Positions 17,653 to 26,908 of a DNA stretch of 64,000 nucleotides are shown in pieces. Source of the DNA: Microbulbifer sp. THAF38 (GTDB lineage: Bacteria; Pseudomonadota; Gammaproteobacteria; Pseudomonadales; Cellvibrionaceae). The position numbers and the translations under genes were made by a program. The DNA lies in assembly GCF_009363535.1 (NCBI RefSeq), contig NZ_CP045369.1, positions 880,501-944,500 of the forward strand, given 5' to 3'. How positions within the stretch are numbered: the first letter of the stretch is position 1; every line of letters starts with the position of its first letter. Under the pieces are notes generated by a model that searched no databases, was not told where the DNA came from, and was given only the letters and a program-made list of their open reading frames with translations.

Positions 17653-20600
17653 ATGAGTCACACCGAAGCAGAAAAAAGCCTGGGCGCTCTGCAGGCCCGT
17701 ATCTCCAGTTGCATGGGGCGGGACCGCTACCATTTGCATCGAACCCTTAAGAACGTGCGTCGGCGCCAGAAGGAGGGCAAGCCGGTCGATCGTATGCTGG
17801 CCCAGCTGGAGCAGCAGTTACAGGCGTCTGAGGCGCTAGCGGAAGAGCGCCGGCGGAAGCTGCCGGAAGTGCAGTGGCCTGAGGCCTTGCCGGTGGTGGC
17901 GCGGCGTGAGGAAATCGCCGAGCTGATCGAAAAGCACCAGGTTGTCGTTATCGCCGGTGAAACCGGCTCCGGTAAAACCACCCAATTGCCAAAAATCTGT
18001 CTCACCCTGGGGCGGGGTATCTATGGCCAGATTGGCCACACCCAGCCGCGCAGGATTGCCGCACGCACAGTGGCCAATCGTATCGCTGAGGAATTGCAGC
18101 AGTCCCTGGGGGAATCTGTCGGTTACCAGGTTCGCTTTACCGATCACAGCACCGAGCATACCCATGTCAAATTGATGACCGATGGTATTTTGCTGGCTGA
18201 AATTCAGCGCGACCCCCTGTTGAATAAATACGACACGCTGATTATTGATGAGGCCCACGAACGCAGTCTCAATATCGATTTCCTGCTGGGTTATTTAAAA
18301 ACCATTCTGCCCAAGCGCCCGGATTTAAAGCTGATAATTACCTCGGCCACTATCGACCTGGAAAAGTTCTCCAGGCACTTTAATGATGCGCCGATTATTG
18401 AAGTTTCCGGCCGCACCTATCCTGTGGATATTCACTATCGCCCAGCGGCCGACAGTGATGCAGACCTCAGCGAACAGGTTGTCGCTGCAGTGGAAGAGTT
18501 GCTGCACGAGGAGAAATCCAGCAGTCGGCGCGGCGGGGACATACTGGTATTTATGAGTGGCGAGCGGGAGATCCGCGAGTGTGCCAAAGCCCTGCGGGAT
18601 GCGCAGATTGCCCAGTTGGAAGTACTGCCCCTGTATGCGCGCTTGAGTCTGGCAGAACAGGCCAAGGTCTTTCACGGTCATAAAGGCCGCCGTATTGTGC
18701 TTGCCACCAATGTGGCGGAAACCTCTATTACGGTGCCGGGCATTCGCTATGTGATCGACCCGGGTACAGCGCGCGTCAGCCGCTACAGTTATCGCAGTAA
18801 AATCCAGCGCCTGCCGATAGAACCGGTTTCCCAGGCCAGTGCCAACCAGCGTGCCGGCCGCTGTGGTCGTGTCAGCGCCGGTGTTTGTGTGCGCTTATAT
18901 GAAGAGCGGGATTTTGAGCAACGCCCGGAATTTACCGATGCGGAAATCCTACGTACGAACTTGGCTGCGGTAATCCTGCAAATGTTGCAGCTGCGAATCG
19001 GCGATATTAGGGAGTTTCCCTTTGTCGATCCGCCCGATCCGCGCCTGATCAATGACGGCTATAAGTTATTGCAGGAATTACAGGCGGTGGATGACCAGGG
19101 CAGGGTGACCAAACTGGGCCGCGCATTGTCCCGCCTGCCGCTGGACCCACGATTGAGCCGAATGTTGCTGGCCGGAGCGGATAATGGCTGTGCGCGTGAA
19201 TTATTAATTATTGTCGCCGCCCTGGCCGTGCAAGACCCGCGTGAGCGCCCGGCGGAGAAGCGCCAGGCCGCCGATGAAAAACACCGCCAGTGGCAGCATG
19301 AACAGTCCGATTTTCTGTCCTTTGTACAGTTGTGGGATGCCTTCGAAATCCAGCGTCAGGAGCTGAGCCAAAACCAGCTGCGTAAGTGGTGCCAGAAAAA
19401 CTTCCTCTCCTGGCTGCGTATGCGTGAGTGGAGAGATATCCACCACCAATTGCGCGTAGCTTGCCGGGATCTTGAAGTTAAAGAAAATAAAGAACCGGCA
19501 GAGTATGAGGCGATTCATCGAGGCATAGTCGTGGGCTTGCTCGGTAATATTGGCGTTCGCGACGAAAACAAGGAATTTATCGGTTGCCGCAATCGCCGCT
19601 TCCATATTTTCCCTGGCTCTGGTCAATTTAAAAAGCCGCCGCGCTGGGTGGTTGCTGCCCAGTTATTGGAAACCAGCCGTCTGTTCGCCCACACCGTTGC
19701 GAAAATAGAGCCTGACTGGGTAATGGCTGCTTCCCAGCACCTGGTAAAACGCAATTATTTTGAGCCCCACTACGATGCTCGCTCCGGGCAAGTGATGGCT
19801 TTTGAAAAGGTTTCTCTGTACGGCCTGGTGCTGGTGGAAAAACGACGCATCCCCTACGGTAAGCTGGACCCGCAAACCGCACGGGAAGTCTTTATTCGCC
19901 AGGCATTGGTGGAACAGCGTTATCGCGGCAAGGGCCGTTTTTATAAACACTACACCGACCTGCTGAAGTCCCTGGAGGAGTTGGAAGCCAAGTCCCGCCG
20001 CCGGGATATTTTGGTGGACGACGAAGTGGTTTACCGCTTTTTCGATGAGCGGGTCCCCGCGGATATCGTCAACCTCGCCGGGTTTGAGCACTGGCGCAAG
20101 AAAGCCGAAGCCAGCGATCCACAGCTGCTGTTTATACCCCGTGAATTGTTGATGCAGCAGAGTGCGGATCATGTGGGCGAAGCGCAATTCCCCGATGAGT
20201 TACAGGCGGGCGGTATTATTTACCCGCTCAGCTATCACTTCGAACCGGGCAGTGTGGATGACGGTGTCAGTATCCAGGTACCGGTTGCGGCGCTGCACCA
20301 GGTGCCCGCCGCTCGACTTTCCTGGCTGGTGCCTGGAATTCTGCGGGATAAATGTATCGCCCTAATAAAAGCCCTACCCAAACAGTGGCGCAAATACTTT
20401 GTGCCGGTACCGGCGGCTGTGGATAAGGCCCTACCGCGACTGCGCGCAGACAATACTCCGCTATGGCAGTCGCTGGCCCTGGAGTTGCAGCGTCAGACCG
20501 CCCAGCAGCTGCCTGAAGATGCCTGGCAATCAGCGGAACAATCCCTGGAAGATTTCTACCGCTTCAATATCCAGGTTTTGGATGAGTCGGGTAAGTTGCT

Positions 20601-21567
20601 GGACCAGGATCGCGATCTCTCAATATTACAGGCGCGCTATCGCGACCGGGTGCAGCAGGGACTGGCGGATGCGGGCGATAGCTTCGAGCGGGATGAGATT
20701 ACCAGTTGGGATTTTGGTGAGCTGCCGGAAACCCACACCCTCGACCAGGGAGGGCTCAAGGTACGTGCCTATCCAGCATTGGTGGAGGGCAAAGAGAGCG
20801 TTTCCCTGAAGTTGCTGGACAATCCCGCCGAAGCGCGGCGTTTGAGTCGTGCCGGAATTTGCCGTTTGGCCCTGTTGCACCTGCCTGAGAAAGTGAAATA
20901 TCTGCGTAAGGAGTTATTGCGCGGCAAGGAGTTGGGGCTCTCCGCCGCAGATCTGGGGCGTCGCGAGGAAGTGGCAGACGATATTTTGTTGGCCGCTGCG
21001 CGCGAGGTCTTCTGGCCGCAGGAAAACTGGCCACGCAGCGAAGCTGAGTTTCTGTCAGCACTGGAGAAAGAGGGTGACTTGGTGGGCGTGGCCCAGGAGA
21101 TTGGCGACCTCTTGGTCAAAGCTTTGGGTCAATTGGTCCCCCTGCGCAAGCAGATCAAACAGCAGAAGAACCTGGCGGTCGCTATGGCCGTGGGGGATAT
21201 CCAACAGCAGCTGGCCGGGCTCTTCTACCGGGGAGTCTTATTCGATACACCGCTGCAATGGCTGCGCCAATATAGCCGCTATCTGAAGGCAATCGCCGTG
21301 CGTCTGGAAAAGGCGGCGCTCGATCCAAACCGCGACCGCAAGCTGCAAGTGGAATACCACAAGGTCGCCGAATCGTTCGATGACCAGATAGAGAGGTTCT
21401 CAAGGAGAGAGTTGGCGTCAGAGCCCGCTCTGGTGGAGTACCGCTGGATGCTGGAGGAATTCCGTGTCAGCTTGTTTGCACAGACGCTAAAGACCCTGAT
21501 GCCAGTCTCGGCCAAGCGTCTAAGCAAGGTCTGGACAGAGATTGATGGCAAGGAACTGTTTACTTGA
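17653..21567 (+). CDS. hrpA: ATP-dependent RNA helicase HrpA
   Basis: A DEAH-box RNA helicase of 1304 residues from ATG 17653; E. coli HrpA has about 1300. An upstream in-frame extension to 17503 exists, but it overlaps the divergent promoter region and lacks family similarity. Visible motifs are GETGSGKTTQ (about 102), TQPRRIAARTVA, DEAHERS (about 200), TSATID, then VAETSITVPGIRYVID and QRAGRCGR. The OB-fold/DUF3418 C-terminal region follows. Members act in mRNA processing and rescue of stalled ribosomes. Confidence 0.96.
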   Translation: MSHTEAEKSLGALQARISSCMGRDRYHLHRTLKNVRRRQKEGKPVDRMLAQLEQQLQASEALAEERRRKLPEVQWPEALPVVARREEIAELIEKHQVVVIAGETGSGKTTQLPKICLTLGRGIYGQIGHTQPRRIAARTVANRIAEELQQSLGESVGYQVRFTDHSTEHTHVKLMTDGILLAEIQRDPLLNKYDTLIIDEAHERSLNIDFLLGYLKTILPKRPDLKLIITSATIDLEKFSRHFNDAPIIEVSGRTYPVDIHYRPAADSDADLSEQVVAAVEELLHEEKSSSRRGGDILVFMSGEREIRECAKALRDAQIAQLEVLPLYARLSLAEQAKVFHGHKGRRIVLATNVAETSITVPGIRYVIDPGTARVSRYSYRSKIQRLPIEPVSQASANQRAGRCGRVSAGVCVRLYEERDFEQRPEFTDAEILRTNLAAVILQMLQLRIGDIREFPFVDPPDPRLINDGYKLLQELQAVDDQGRVTKLGRALSRLPLDPRLSRMLLAGADNGCARELLIIVAALAVQDPRERPAEKRQAADEKHRQWQHEQSDFLSFVQLWDAFEIQRQELSQNQLRKWCQKNFLSWLRMREWRDIHHQLRVACRDLEVKENKEPAEYEAIHRGIVVGLLGNIGVRDENKEFIGCRNRRFHIFPGSGQFKKPPRWVVAAQLLETSRLFAHTVAKIEPDWVMAASQHLVKRNYFEPHYDARSGQVMAFEKVSLYGLVLVEKRRIPYGKLDPQTAREVFIRQALVEQRYRGKGRFYKHYTDLLKSLEELEAKSRRRDILVDDEVVYRFFDERVPADIVNLAGFEHWRKKAEASDPQLLFIPRELLMQQSADHVGEAQFPDELQAGGIIYPLSYHFEPGSVDDGVSIQVPVAALHQVPAARLSWLVPGILRDKCIALIKALPKQWRKYFVPVPAAVDKALPRLRADNTPLWQSLALELQRQTAQQLPEDAWQSAEQSLEDFYRFNIQVLDESGKLLDQDRDLSILQARYRDRVQQGLADAGDSFERDEITSWDFGELPETHTLDQGGLKVRAYPALVEGKESVSLKLLDNPAEARRLSRAGICRLALLHLPEKVKYLRKELLRGKELGLSAADLGRREEVADDILLAAAREVFWPQENWPRSEAEFLSALEKEGDLVGVAQEIGDLLVKALGQLVPLRKQIKQQKNLAVAMAVGDIQQQLAGLFYRGVLFDTPLQWLRQYSRYLKAIAVRLEKAALDPNRDRKLQVEYHKVAESFDDQIERFSRRELASEPALVEYRWMLEEFRVSLFAQTLKTLMPVSAKRLSKVWTEIDGKELFT

Positions 21568-21814
21568 CTAGTGCCTGTGAGTAGAGCCTGGGCACAGTTC
21601 ACAAAAAACTTTGTCGTCTTGTGTAATATTTCCCTCACTGGTCCGACAGATCAATGAAGGTCGTCAAAGTCGCAGTGCGCTACCGAGTGCACTTTGGCTG
21701 TGGGCCGGTATTCACAATACGACGGTTTCTCGCTGCGCTTCATTATACTGTCGCGGGACATAGAAAAAGTCTTATAGAGTTTTATTACACAGGGTATTAG
21801 TTAGGAGATTTTTT

Positions 21815-22144
21815 ATGAACAAGAAACATCTTTCCCCGGTAGCAGCTGCCGTTGGTGCAGCCTTTATTGCAACTGCGGCCATGAATGTGTCTGCGGCTAA
21901 CAGTACTGCGAATCCTTTTGCTGCTGAAGACCTGACCTCTGGCTACAACCTGGCACTGGCCGATCACGGTCACGATAACAAGGATGAAGAGGGTAAGAAA
22001 AAAGAAGGCAAGTGCGGCGAAGGTAAGTGCGGCGAAGGCAAGAAAAAGGAAGGTAAATGCGGCGAAGGGAAATGTGGCGAAGGCAAGAAAAAAGAAGGTA
22101 AGTGCGGCGAAGGCAAGAAAAAAGAAGGCAGTTGCGGTAGCTAA
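21815..22144 (+). CDS. hvfA: HvfA/BufA-type RiPP precursor with EGKCG repeats
   Basis: 109 residues. A cleavable signal peptide (about 1-28, ending VSAA) is followed by a short spacer and a repeat region from about residue 59 to the end. It holds five EGKCG pentapeptides (Cys 67, 72, 82, 87, 97) and a final EGSCG (Cys 107), separated by KKK spacers. In Haemophilus influenzae HvfA the cysteines of EGKCG motifs are converted to oxazolone/thioamide groups that bind Cu(I). The next two genes are the expected modification enzymes. A good AGGAG site precedes the ATG. A hairpin after the stop may favour expression of the precursor over the enzymes. Homology is read by eye; the modification here is inferred. 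Confidence 0.88.
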   Translation: MNKKHLSPVAAAVGAAFIATAAMNVSAANSTANPFAAEDLTSGYNLALADHGHDNKDEEGKKKEGKCGEGKCGEGKKKEGKCGEGKCGEGKKKEGKCGEGKKKEGSCGS

Positions 22145-22161
22145 TATTCCGCTGCACGAGA

Positions 22162-22194
22162 TTGGGGCGGCGCTGCCGAAAAAGGCCGCCCCAA
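22162..22194 (+). terminator. Strong hairpin between precursor and enzyme genes
   Basis: A perfect 10-bp stem (TTGGGGCGGC 22162-22171, GCCGCCCCAA 22185-22194) with a 13-nt loop lies between hvfA and hvfB. Only a weak T-rich tail follows, so it is more likely a partial terminator or mRNA stabiliser than a full stop. Confidence 0.65.
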
Positions 22195-22226
22195 ATACTT
22201 TCCATGACCAATAGAGGCAAATAGCG

Positions 22227-23072
22227 GTGCGCAATTATCCAGTGGAGGGTGCCGGTCTCGGACTGCGCCGCTCTATGATGGGAGAAGAGTTTTCGCCGGA
22301 CAAGGTGGATTTTTTTGAGGTGGCGCCGGAAAATTGGATCGGTGTCGGCGGGCGGCTTGGCCGCTGGTTTCGCCAACTCAGCGAACGCTATCCTTTTATT
22401 TTGCACGGTTTGTCTCTGTCTATTGGCTCTTCTGATCCGCTGGATATGGAGCTGCTCGCCTCAATCAAGCAGTTTATTCGCGATCACAATATCCGTTCCT
22501 ACAGCGAGCATCTGAGCTACTGCTCGGATCAGGGCCATCTCTACGATTTATTGCCTATCCCCTTTACTGAAGAAGCGGTGATGTATGTCGCCGAACGAAT
22601 TCGCATTGTGCAGGATACGCTCGAACAGCGTATTGCCATGGAAAATGTTTCCTATTATGCGGCGCCGGGCCAGGAGATGAGCGAGCTGGCATTTTTACAG
22701 GCGGTCCTGCAAGAGGCGGACTGCGATCTACTGCTCGACGTCAATAATATTTATGTGAATTCAATCAACCATCGCTATGACCCCCTGGAATTCTTGCGCG
22801 GACTACCCTCGGAGCGAATGCGCTATGTGCATGTGGCGGGGCATTTCGATGAGGCGGATGACCTGAAAGTGGATACGCACGGCGCTGATGTGATTGATCC
22901 GGTGTGGCAGCTGTTAGATAAAGCCTATGAAATACACGGTGTTATGCCCACCCTGCTGGAACGCGACTTTAATATCCCACCCCTGCCGCAATTGCTTGAG
23001 GAAGTGGAACAGATCAAGGGCATCCAGGCCAACCATCAAGTAGAAGAGAGCTATGTCCTCAGTCGCCGATAA
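22227..23072 (+). CDS. hvfB: HvfB/BufB DUF692 multinuclear iron oxidase
   Basis: 281 residues of the DUF692/MbnB-like TIM-barrel family, whose members use two or three iron ions to oxidise cysteine into oxazolone-thioamide. Candidate metal ligands are visible in family positions: H60 (LHGLSL), E94-H95 (SEHLSY), E139-N140 (MENVSYY), D171 with N173/N174 (DVNNIYVNS), H202 and H206 (HVAGH), D217/H219 (DTHG) and E245 (LLERD). The start is GTG at 22227, giving the family-typical [10 protein letters not shown]. Its end overlaps the next start by 20 bp, indicating coupled translation with the partner gene. Confidence 0.92.
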   Translation: MRNYPVEGAGLGLRRSMMGEEFSPDKVDFFEVAPENWIGVGGRLGRWFRQLSERYPFILHGLSLSIGSSDPLDMELLASIKQFIRDHNIRSYSEHLSYCSDQGHLYDLLPIPFTEEAVMYVAERIRIVQDTLEQRIAMENVSYYAAPGQEMSELAFLQAVLQEADCDLLLDVNNIYVNSINHRYDPLEFLRGLPSERMRYVHVAGHFDEADDLKVDTHGADVIDPVWQLLDKAYEIHGVMPTLLERDFNIPPLPQLLEEVEQIKGIQANHQVEESYVLSRR

Positions 23073-23829
23073 GACAGCCGGGTTTCAGGGTTTACAACGG
23101 GCATTTGCCAAACATTTGCGCGCCCCTGAAGATGTCGAGGCGCCAAAAGATATTGAGGATCGGCGCGTTGCCATCTACCGGGACCTGATTTATAACAATA
23201 TCGAATCTTTTATTGCCGGTGGTTTTCCCATACTGCGCAGCCTCTATAGCGATGAGCGCTGGTACGACATGGTGCGAGATTTTATTCAACACCATACCGC
23301 CAAAAGTCCCTACTTTTTGCAGATCAGCGAGGAGTTCCTCACTTACCTGCAACAGGAACGGGCGCAGCGTGAAGGGGACCCAGCGTTCCTGTTAGAACTG
23401 GCTCACTATGAGTGGGTGGAGCTGGCGCTCGATGTCAGTACCGAAGAGATTCCCACGGGGTTGGATCGCCAGGGAGATCTGCTGACCTCTGTACCGGTGG
23501 TATCACCGCTGGTTTGGAGTCTCAGTTACCGCTTTCCTGTGCACCGTATCGGTCCCGCTTATCAGCCCCAAGAGCCGCCTGAATCCCCCACCTTTTTACT
23601 GGTTTATCGCGACCTCGGCGATGACGTCAGTTTTATGGAAATCAATGCGGTAACCGCGCGTTTATTGCAGCTGGCTTCTGCGGGGGAAGCCACCGGAGAA
23701 CAACTGTTGGCGCAGATCTCTGATGAGCTGCCCCAAGTCGATAGCGAAGCGCTTTATGGCTTCGGTCTTGAGCTACTGCAAAAGCTGCTGGATAAAGGTG
23801 TTATCGCAGGTCTTCGCTCCCTGGCGTGA
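23053..23829 (+). CDS. hvfC: HvfC/BufC DUF2063 partner protein
   Basis: 258 residues. The N-terminal DUF2063 (putative DNA-binding) domain is recognisable from [20 protein letters not shown] and FILQHH-like residues in [21 protein letters not shown]. In MbnC/HvfC systems this protein forms a complex with the DUF692 enzyme and presents the precursor peptide. It overlaps hvfB by 20 bp, so the two should be made in equal amounts. A DoxX-type hvfD, common at the end of such operons, is not found; the next gene is an unrelated MlaA-like protein. Confidence 0.9.
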   Translation: MSSVADKTAGFQGLQRAFAKHLRAPEDVEAPKDIEDRRVAIYRDLIYNNIESFIAGGFPILRSLYSDERWYDMVRDFIQHHTAKSPYFLQISEEFLTYLQQERAQREGDPAFLLELAHYEWVELALDVSTEEIPTGLDRQGDLLTSVPVVSPLVWSLSYRFPVHRIGPAYQPQEPPESPTFLLVYRDLGDDVSFMEINAVTARLLQLASAGEATGEQLLAQISDELPQVDSEALYGFGLELLQKLLDKGVIAGLRSLA

Positions 23830-24010
23830 GAATAGCTCGGCTAGCCCGTGGATTTTTGGCGTAAATTACCTTTCTGTGACAGCCTGTGCTTGCCTGAAAC
23901 TGCGCCATCTTTGATGAATCCCAGCTGCTATGCTGCCGAGGGTGGTTTACATTTTGTGGGGGCGTTAGAATCCCTGACCTTGAAATTTGATAAATAAGAG
24001 GAGCAGGGTT

Positions 24011-24913
24011 TTGCTAGGACGCAGAGATTTATCGCCCTGGTTGATGGCCGCAATGCTGGCCATTTCCCCAATGGGCGCAATGGCGACACAGGACCCGTTT
24101 GGAGACGCGGTCACCCCCTCGGTCCAACCTGAGGCGGTTGAACAGAATGGTACTGCTACCGGTGACACTAATGGATCACTGGTTGATGAATATGGCTTTG
24201 ATCCCGCCGAAGAGTTTGGTGGTGAGGAAGGAGAAGACTTCTCCCTGCGAGACCCCTGGGAGGGATTTAACCGCGCGATATTCAGCTTCAATGATGGTGC
24301 GGATCGCTATGTCCTAAAACCGGCGGCTGTCAGTTATCGGCAGATTACCCCGATTTTTATGCAGCAGGGTGTTAGCAATTTCTTCAGCAACCTGGGTGAA
24401 GTGACGAATACTTTTAACGGGGTGTTGCAAGGCAAGTGGGGCCAAGCGGGCAATGACGCCGGCCGTCTTTTGATTAACACCACGATCGGTATTGCGGGTC
24501 TTTTCGATGTTGCCAAGCACATGGGCTTGGAAAAGGGCGACGGTGAGGACTTTGGTCAGACCTTGGCAGTTTGGGGTGTGCCTTCCGGGCCTTATCTGGT
24601 GCTGCCGCTGTTGGGCCCCTCTACCGTGCGGGATACGCCGGCCAAGGTTGTGGATTACTACACCAATCCACTGAATTATGTTGAGCACGACCCCACGCGC
24701 TATACCCTTAGAGCCACCGATATTATCCAGAGCCGCGCCAGCCTGTTGCAGGCGGAATCCCTACTGCAGGGTGATCGCTATGTCCTGCTGCGCGATGCCT
24801 ATCTGCAGCGCCGCGACTTCTTAATCGTGGATGGTGAAGTGGATGTGGATACAGAGACTGAAGCCGCCGAAGCCATCGACCAGGGTGAAGTCGAAGAGTC
24901 TAGTGATTACTGA
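24011..24913 (+). CDS. mlaA: MlaA/VacJ-like outer-membrane lipid transport protein
   Basis: About 300 residues. The family core is clear: DPWEGFNRAIFSFND, LGEVTNTFNGVLQGK, RLLINTTIGIAGLFDVA, EDFGQTLAVWGVPSGPYLVL and GPSTVRDTPAKVVD. MlaA removes mislocalised phospholipid from the outer leaflet with a porin and the MlaBCDEF transporter. TTG at 24011 is preferred over TTG 23987 because AAGAGGAG (23996-24003) is correctly spaced to it. Unlike classic MlaA there is no lipobox cysteine: the signal peptide ends SPMGAMA-TQ, so the protein is probably not lipidated. No other mla gene is nearby. Confidence 0.88.
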   Translation: MLGRRDLSPWLMAAMLAISPMGAMATQDPFGDAVTPSVQPEAVEQNGTATGDTNGSLVDEYGFDPAEEFGGEEGEDFSLRDPWEGFNRAIFSFNDGADRYVLKPAAVSYRQITPIFMQQGVSNFFSNLGEVTNTFNGVLQGKWGQAGNDAGRLLINTTIGIAGLFDVAKHMGLEKGDGEDFGQTLAVWGVPSGPYLVLPLLGPSTVRDTPAKVVDYYTNPLNYVEHDPTRYTLRATDIIQSRASLLQAESLLQGDRYVLLRDAYLQRRDFLIVDGEVDVDTETEAAEAIDQGEVEESSDY

Positions 24914-24951
24914 GCACCAGCGAGTAAAACACCTCCCTCCAAGAGCCTGCC

Positions 24952-26130
24952 ATGGCCGGCCCCAGTAGCCTGTTACTGACCGATGATGAGCGCTCCCGCA
25001 ACTTTTTGCGTGGAGCGCTTTCGCGTCAGGGGCTCTCGGTTGCAATAGCCGATAGCGGCCAGCAGGGCATAGAGCAATTCTCTCCCGAACTCTTTCAACT
25101 GGTCGTTGTAGACCTGCTCCTGCCCGATATGGATGGGCTGGAGGTGTTGCGCATAATCAAACAGCGATCCCCTGGTACTGCGGTTGTGATGATCGCGGAG
25201 AAGGGGGAGTTACATGAAGTGCTGCAGGCTATGCGTCTGGGCGCCTGCGATTATCTGATCAAACCCATTCAGCAGGCCGTACTGATCGACAAAGTCATCT
25301 GCCGTATCACCGGTGAAGAAAACCTCGCCCAGCAGAATCTCGAGTACCGCAAAACCCTAGAGCAACGCAACAGCGAACTGCGCGATCATGTGGAAATACT
25401 GCGCCGGGACCAGGAAGCCGGTCGCCTGTTACAACAACACCTGTTGCCCCGCAGCCCTTTCTTTTATCCCGGCGGTGTCGAGGCCGCTTACCGTTTGGTT
25501 CCCTCCCTCTATCTGAGCGGCGACTTTGTGGATTACGGTCTGTTTGGGGAGCGTTTTGTCGCGTTTTACCTGGTGGATGTCTCCGGGCATGGCGTGTCCT
25601 CCGCGCTGGTTACAGCGCTGATAAAAAACAGTGTGATGCACCGTTTGCGCGAACGCCCGCTGTTCGCCCAGCTGGAATCCCTGGGGGCGGATCTGCTGGA
25701 AGTTCTGGAGCTTATTAACCGCGAGCTGTTATCCACTGGCATGGGTAAGCACGCCAGCATGTTTATTGGTGTGGTGGATACCGCCGCTAGCCAGTTGCAC
25801 TATGCGGTTGCCGGGCAAATCCCCATGCCGGCGCTCGCCAGTGCCGCTGGCGCCGATTGGCTGCCGGGCAAGGGGCGACCACTGGGGATTTTTAAACAGG
25901 GTGATTGGCAGGTAATGCGTGCGGAACTGCCTTCCAGCTGGCGGCTGGTGGCCTGTTCCGATGGTGTATTGGAATTGCTCGAAGGGGATTTACTGCAAAA
26001 AGAGGCGCAGCTACTAGCGCTTATCGACACAACTGGGGGTGAGCTGAAGGCACTGTGCGAAGGCCTGAAAGTAGATACTTTTGGCGCATTACCCGACGAT
26101 ATTACAATTCTTACCCTGGCCCATGGTTAG
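24952..26130 (+). CDS. Response regulator with PP2C/SpoIIE phosphatase domain
   Basis: 392 residues. The receiver domain (1-120) has acidic residues D11 and D12, phospho-acceptor D54 (VVDLLLPDMDG) and K104. A coiled-coil linker (about 125-165) leads to a PPM/SpoIIE phosphatase domain with SGDFVDYG, VDVSGHGVSSALVTALI and the final PDDITILTL. It should dephosphorylate a STAS-domain anti-sigma antagonist, and such a gene follows 206 bp downstream. The layout resembles HsbR/HsbA of Pseudomonas, but the C-terminal HATPase kinase domain of HsbR is absent here. ATG start at 24952. Confidence 0.9.
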   Translation: MAGPSSLLLTDDERSRNFLRGALSRQGLSVAIADSGQQGIEQFSPELFQLVVVDLLLPDMDGLEVLRIIKQRSPGTAVVMIAEKGELHEVLQAMRLGACDYLIKPIQQAVLIDKVICRITGEENLAQQNLEYRKTLEQRNSELRDHVEILRRDQEAGRLLQQHLLPRSPFFYPGGVEAAYRLVPSLYLSGDFVDYGLFGERFVAFYLVDVSGHGVSSALVTALIKNSVMHRLRERPLFAQLESLGADLLEVLELINRELLSTGMGKHASMFIGVVDTAASQLHYAVAGQIPMPALASAAGADWLPGKGRPLGIFKQGDWQVMRAELPSSWRLVACSDGVLELLEGDLLQKEAQLLALIDTTGGELKALCEGLKVDTFGALPDDITILTLAHG

Positions 26131-26143
26131 CGGTGTGAATTTG

Positions 26144-26159
26144 TCGACTAAATAGTCGA
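26144..26159. promoter_or_regulatory. Perfect inverted repeat between phosphatase and STAS genes
   Basis: TCGACTA and TAGTCGA flank a 2-nt AA spacer, giving a 16-bp palindrome 15 bases after the phosphatase stop. It may be an operator for the STAS gene; no known consensus is claimed. Confidence 0.35.
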
Positions 26160-26336
26160 ATTTCGTGCCTTAGCACTCTTGTCAGTCCGCACGGTCAGGA
26201 GTAAGCTCCGCCCACTTTATGCACAAAGATGCAGAGGCGGCAAAACCGTCACAAGCGTCTTTGCTCTACCAGTGAACTATCGCCATCCATGCGCACTTTC
26301 ATCCTCTGAGTGTGTTCGGGTGAGCCAGGGGTTGTT

Positions 26337-26855
26337 ATGCAGTCCGGGCAAATTATGGTTGGAGCCCACCAGGGCGTTTACATCATTAAATTGATGGGCG
26401 ATGTTCGCCTCAACCTATGCACCTCGTTCGATAGCTTTATCGACAATATGTTTGCACGCAATGACTTTGCCGGTGTGGCCTTCGATCTACACGGTGCGGA
26501 AGGTGTCGATAGTACGACCCTCGGCCTGATGGCCAAGATCGCGATTCGCGCTCAGGAGCGCGGCTGCCAAAAGCCCCTGGTTTTCGTTACAGACAAAGGT
26601 ATTCAACACCTATTGGATGCAATGGGTTTCGATTCCCTGATGGAAATCAGTGATGAGAAGCGCGATTTCTCTGTGGAGACCAAGCCGCTGGTGTGTAAAA
26701 CCCCGGATGAGTGTGCCGCGCGGGAGAAGGTGCTGGAGGCCCACCGGGTACTGATGAGCATGAACGAGCAGAATGCGGAAACCTTCCGCGATCTGGTGCA
26801 TTCGCTGGAGCGGGAGTGCAGCTCCTACGGCAAGCCCTCCGCACACCTGCACTGA
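26337..26855 (+). CDS. STAS-domain anti-sigma factor antagonist
   Basis: 172 residues from ATG 26337, which is preceded by AGGGG. The STAS domain occupies about 5-110, with the phosphorylation-loop segment GVDSTTLGLMAKIA, where S59 is the likely phosphosite. A helical extension at 115-172 is longer than in SpoIIAA-type proteins and resembles HsbA. With the upstream RR-PP2C phosphatase it forms a partner-switching pair. The kinase or anti-sigma partner is not in the window. Confidence 0.88.
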   Translation: MQSGQIMVGAHQGVYIIKLMGDVRLNLCTSFDSFIDNMFARNDFAGVAFDLHGAEGVDSTTLGLMAKIAIRAQERGCQKPLVFVTDKGIQHLLDAMGFDSLMEISDEKRDFSVETKPLVCKTPDECAAREKVLEAHRVLMSMNEQNAETFRDLVHSLERECSSYGKPSAHLH

Positions 26856-26908
26856 AATTCAACGCACAGCCTCCACTCGAAAGCCGCCGATTTCCCAACC
26901 CCCGCCAT

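Noticed and set aside
21990..22140. Short DNA repeats that look like a CRISPR or satellite array
   Set aside because: They are the coding repeats of EGKCG/KKK units in hvfA, in one frame, with no constant-length unique spacers.
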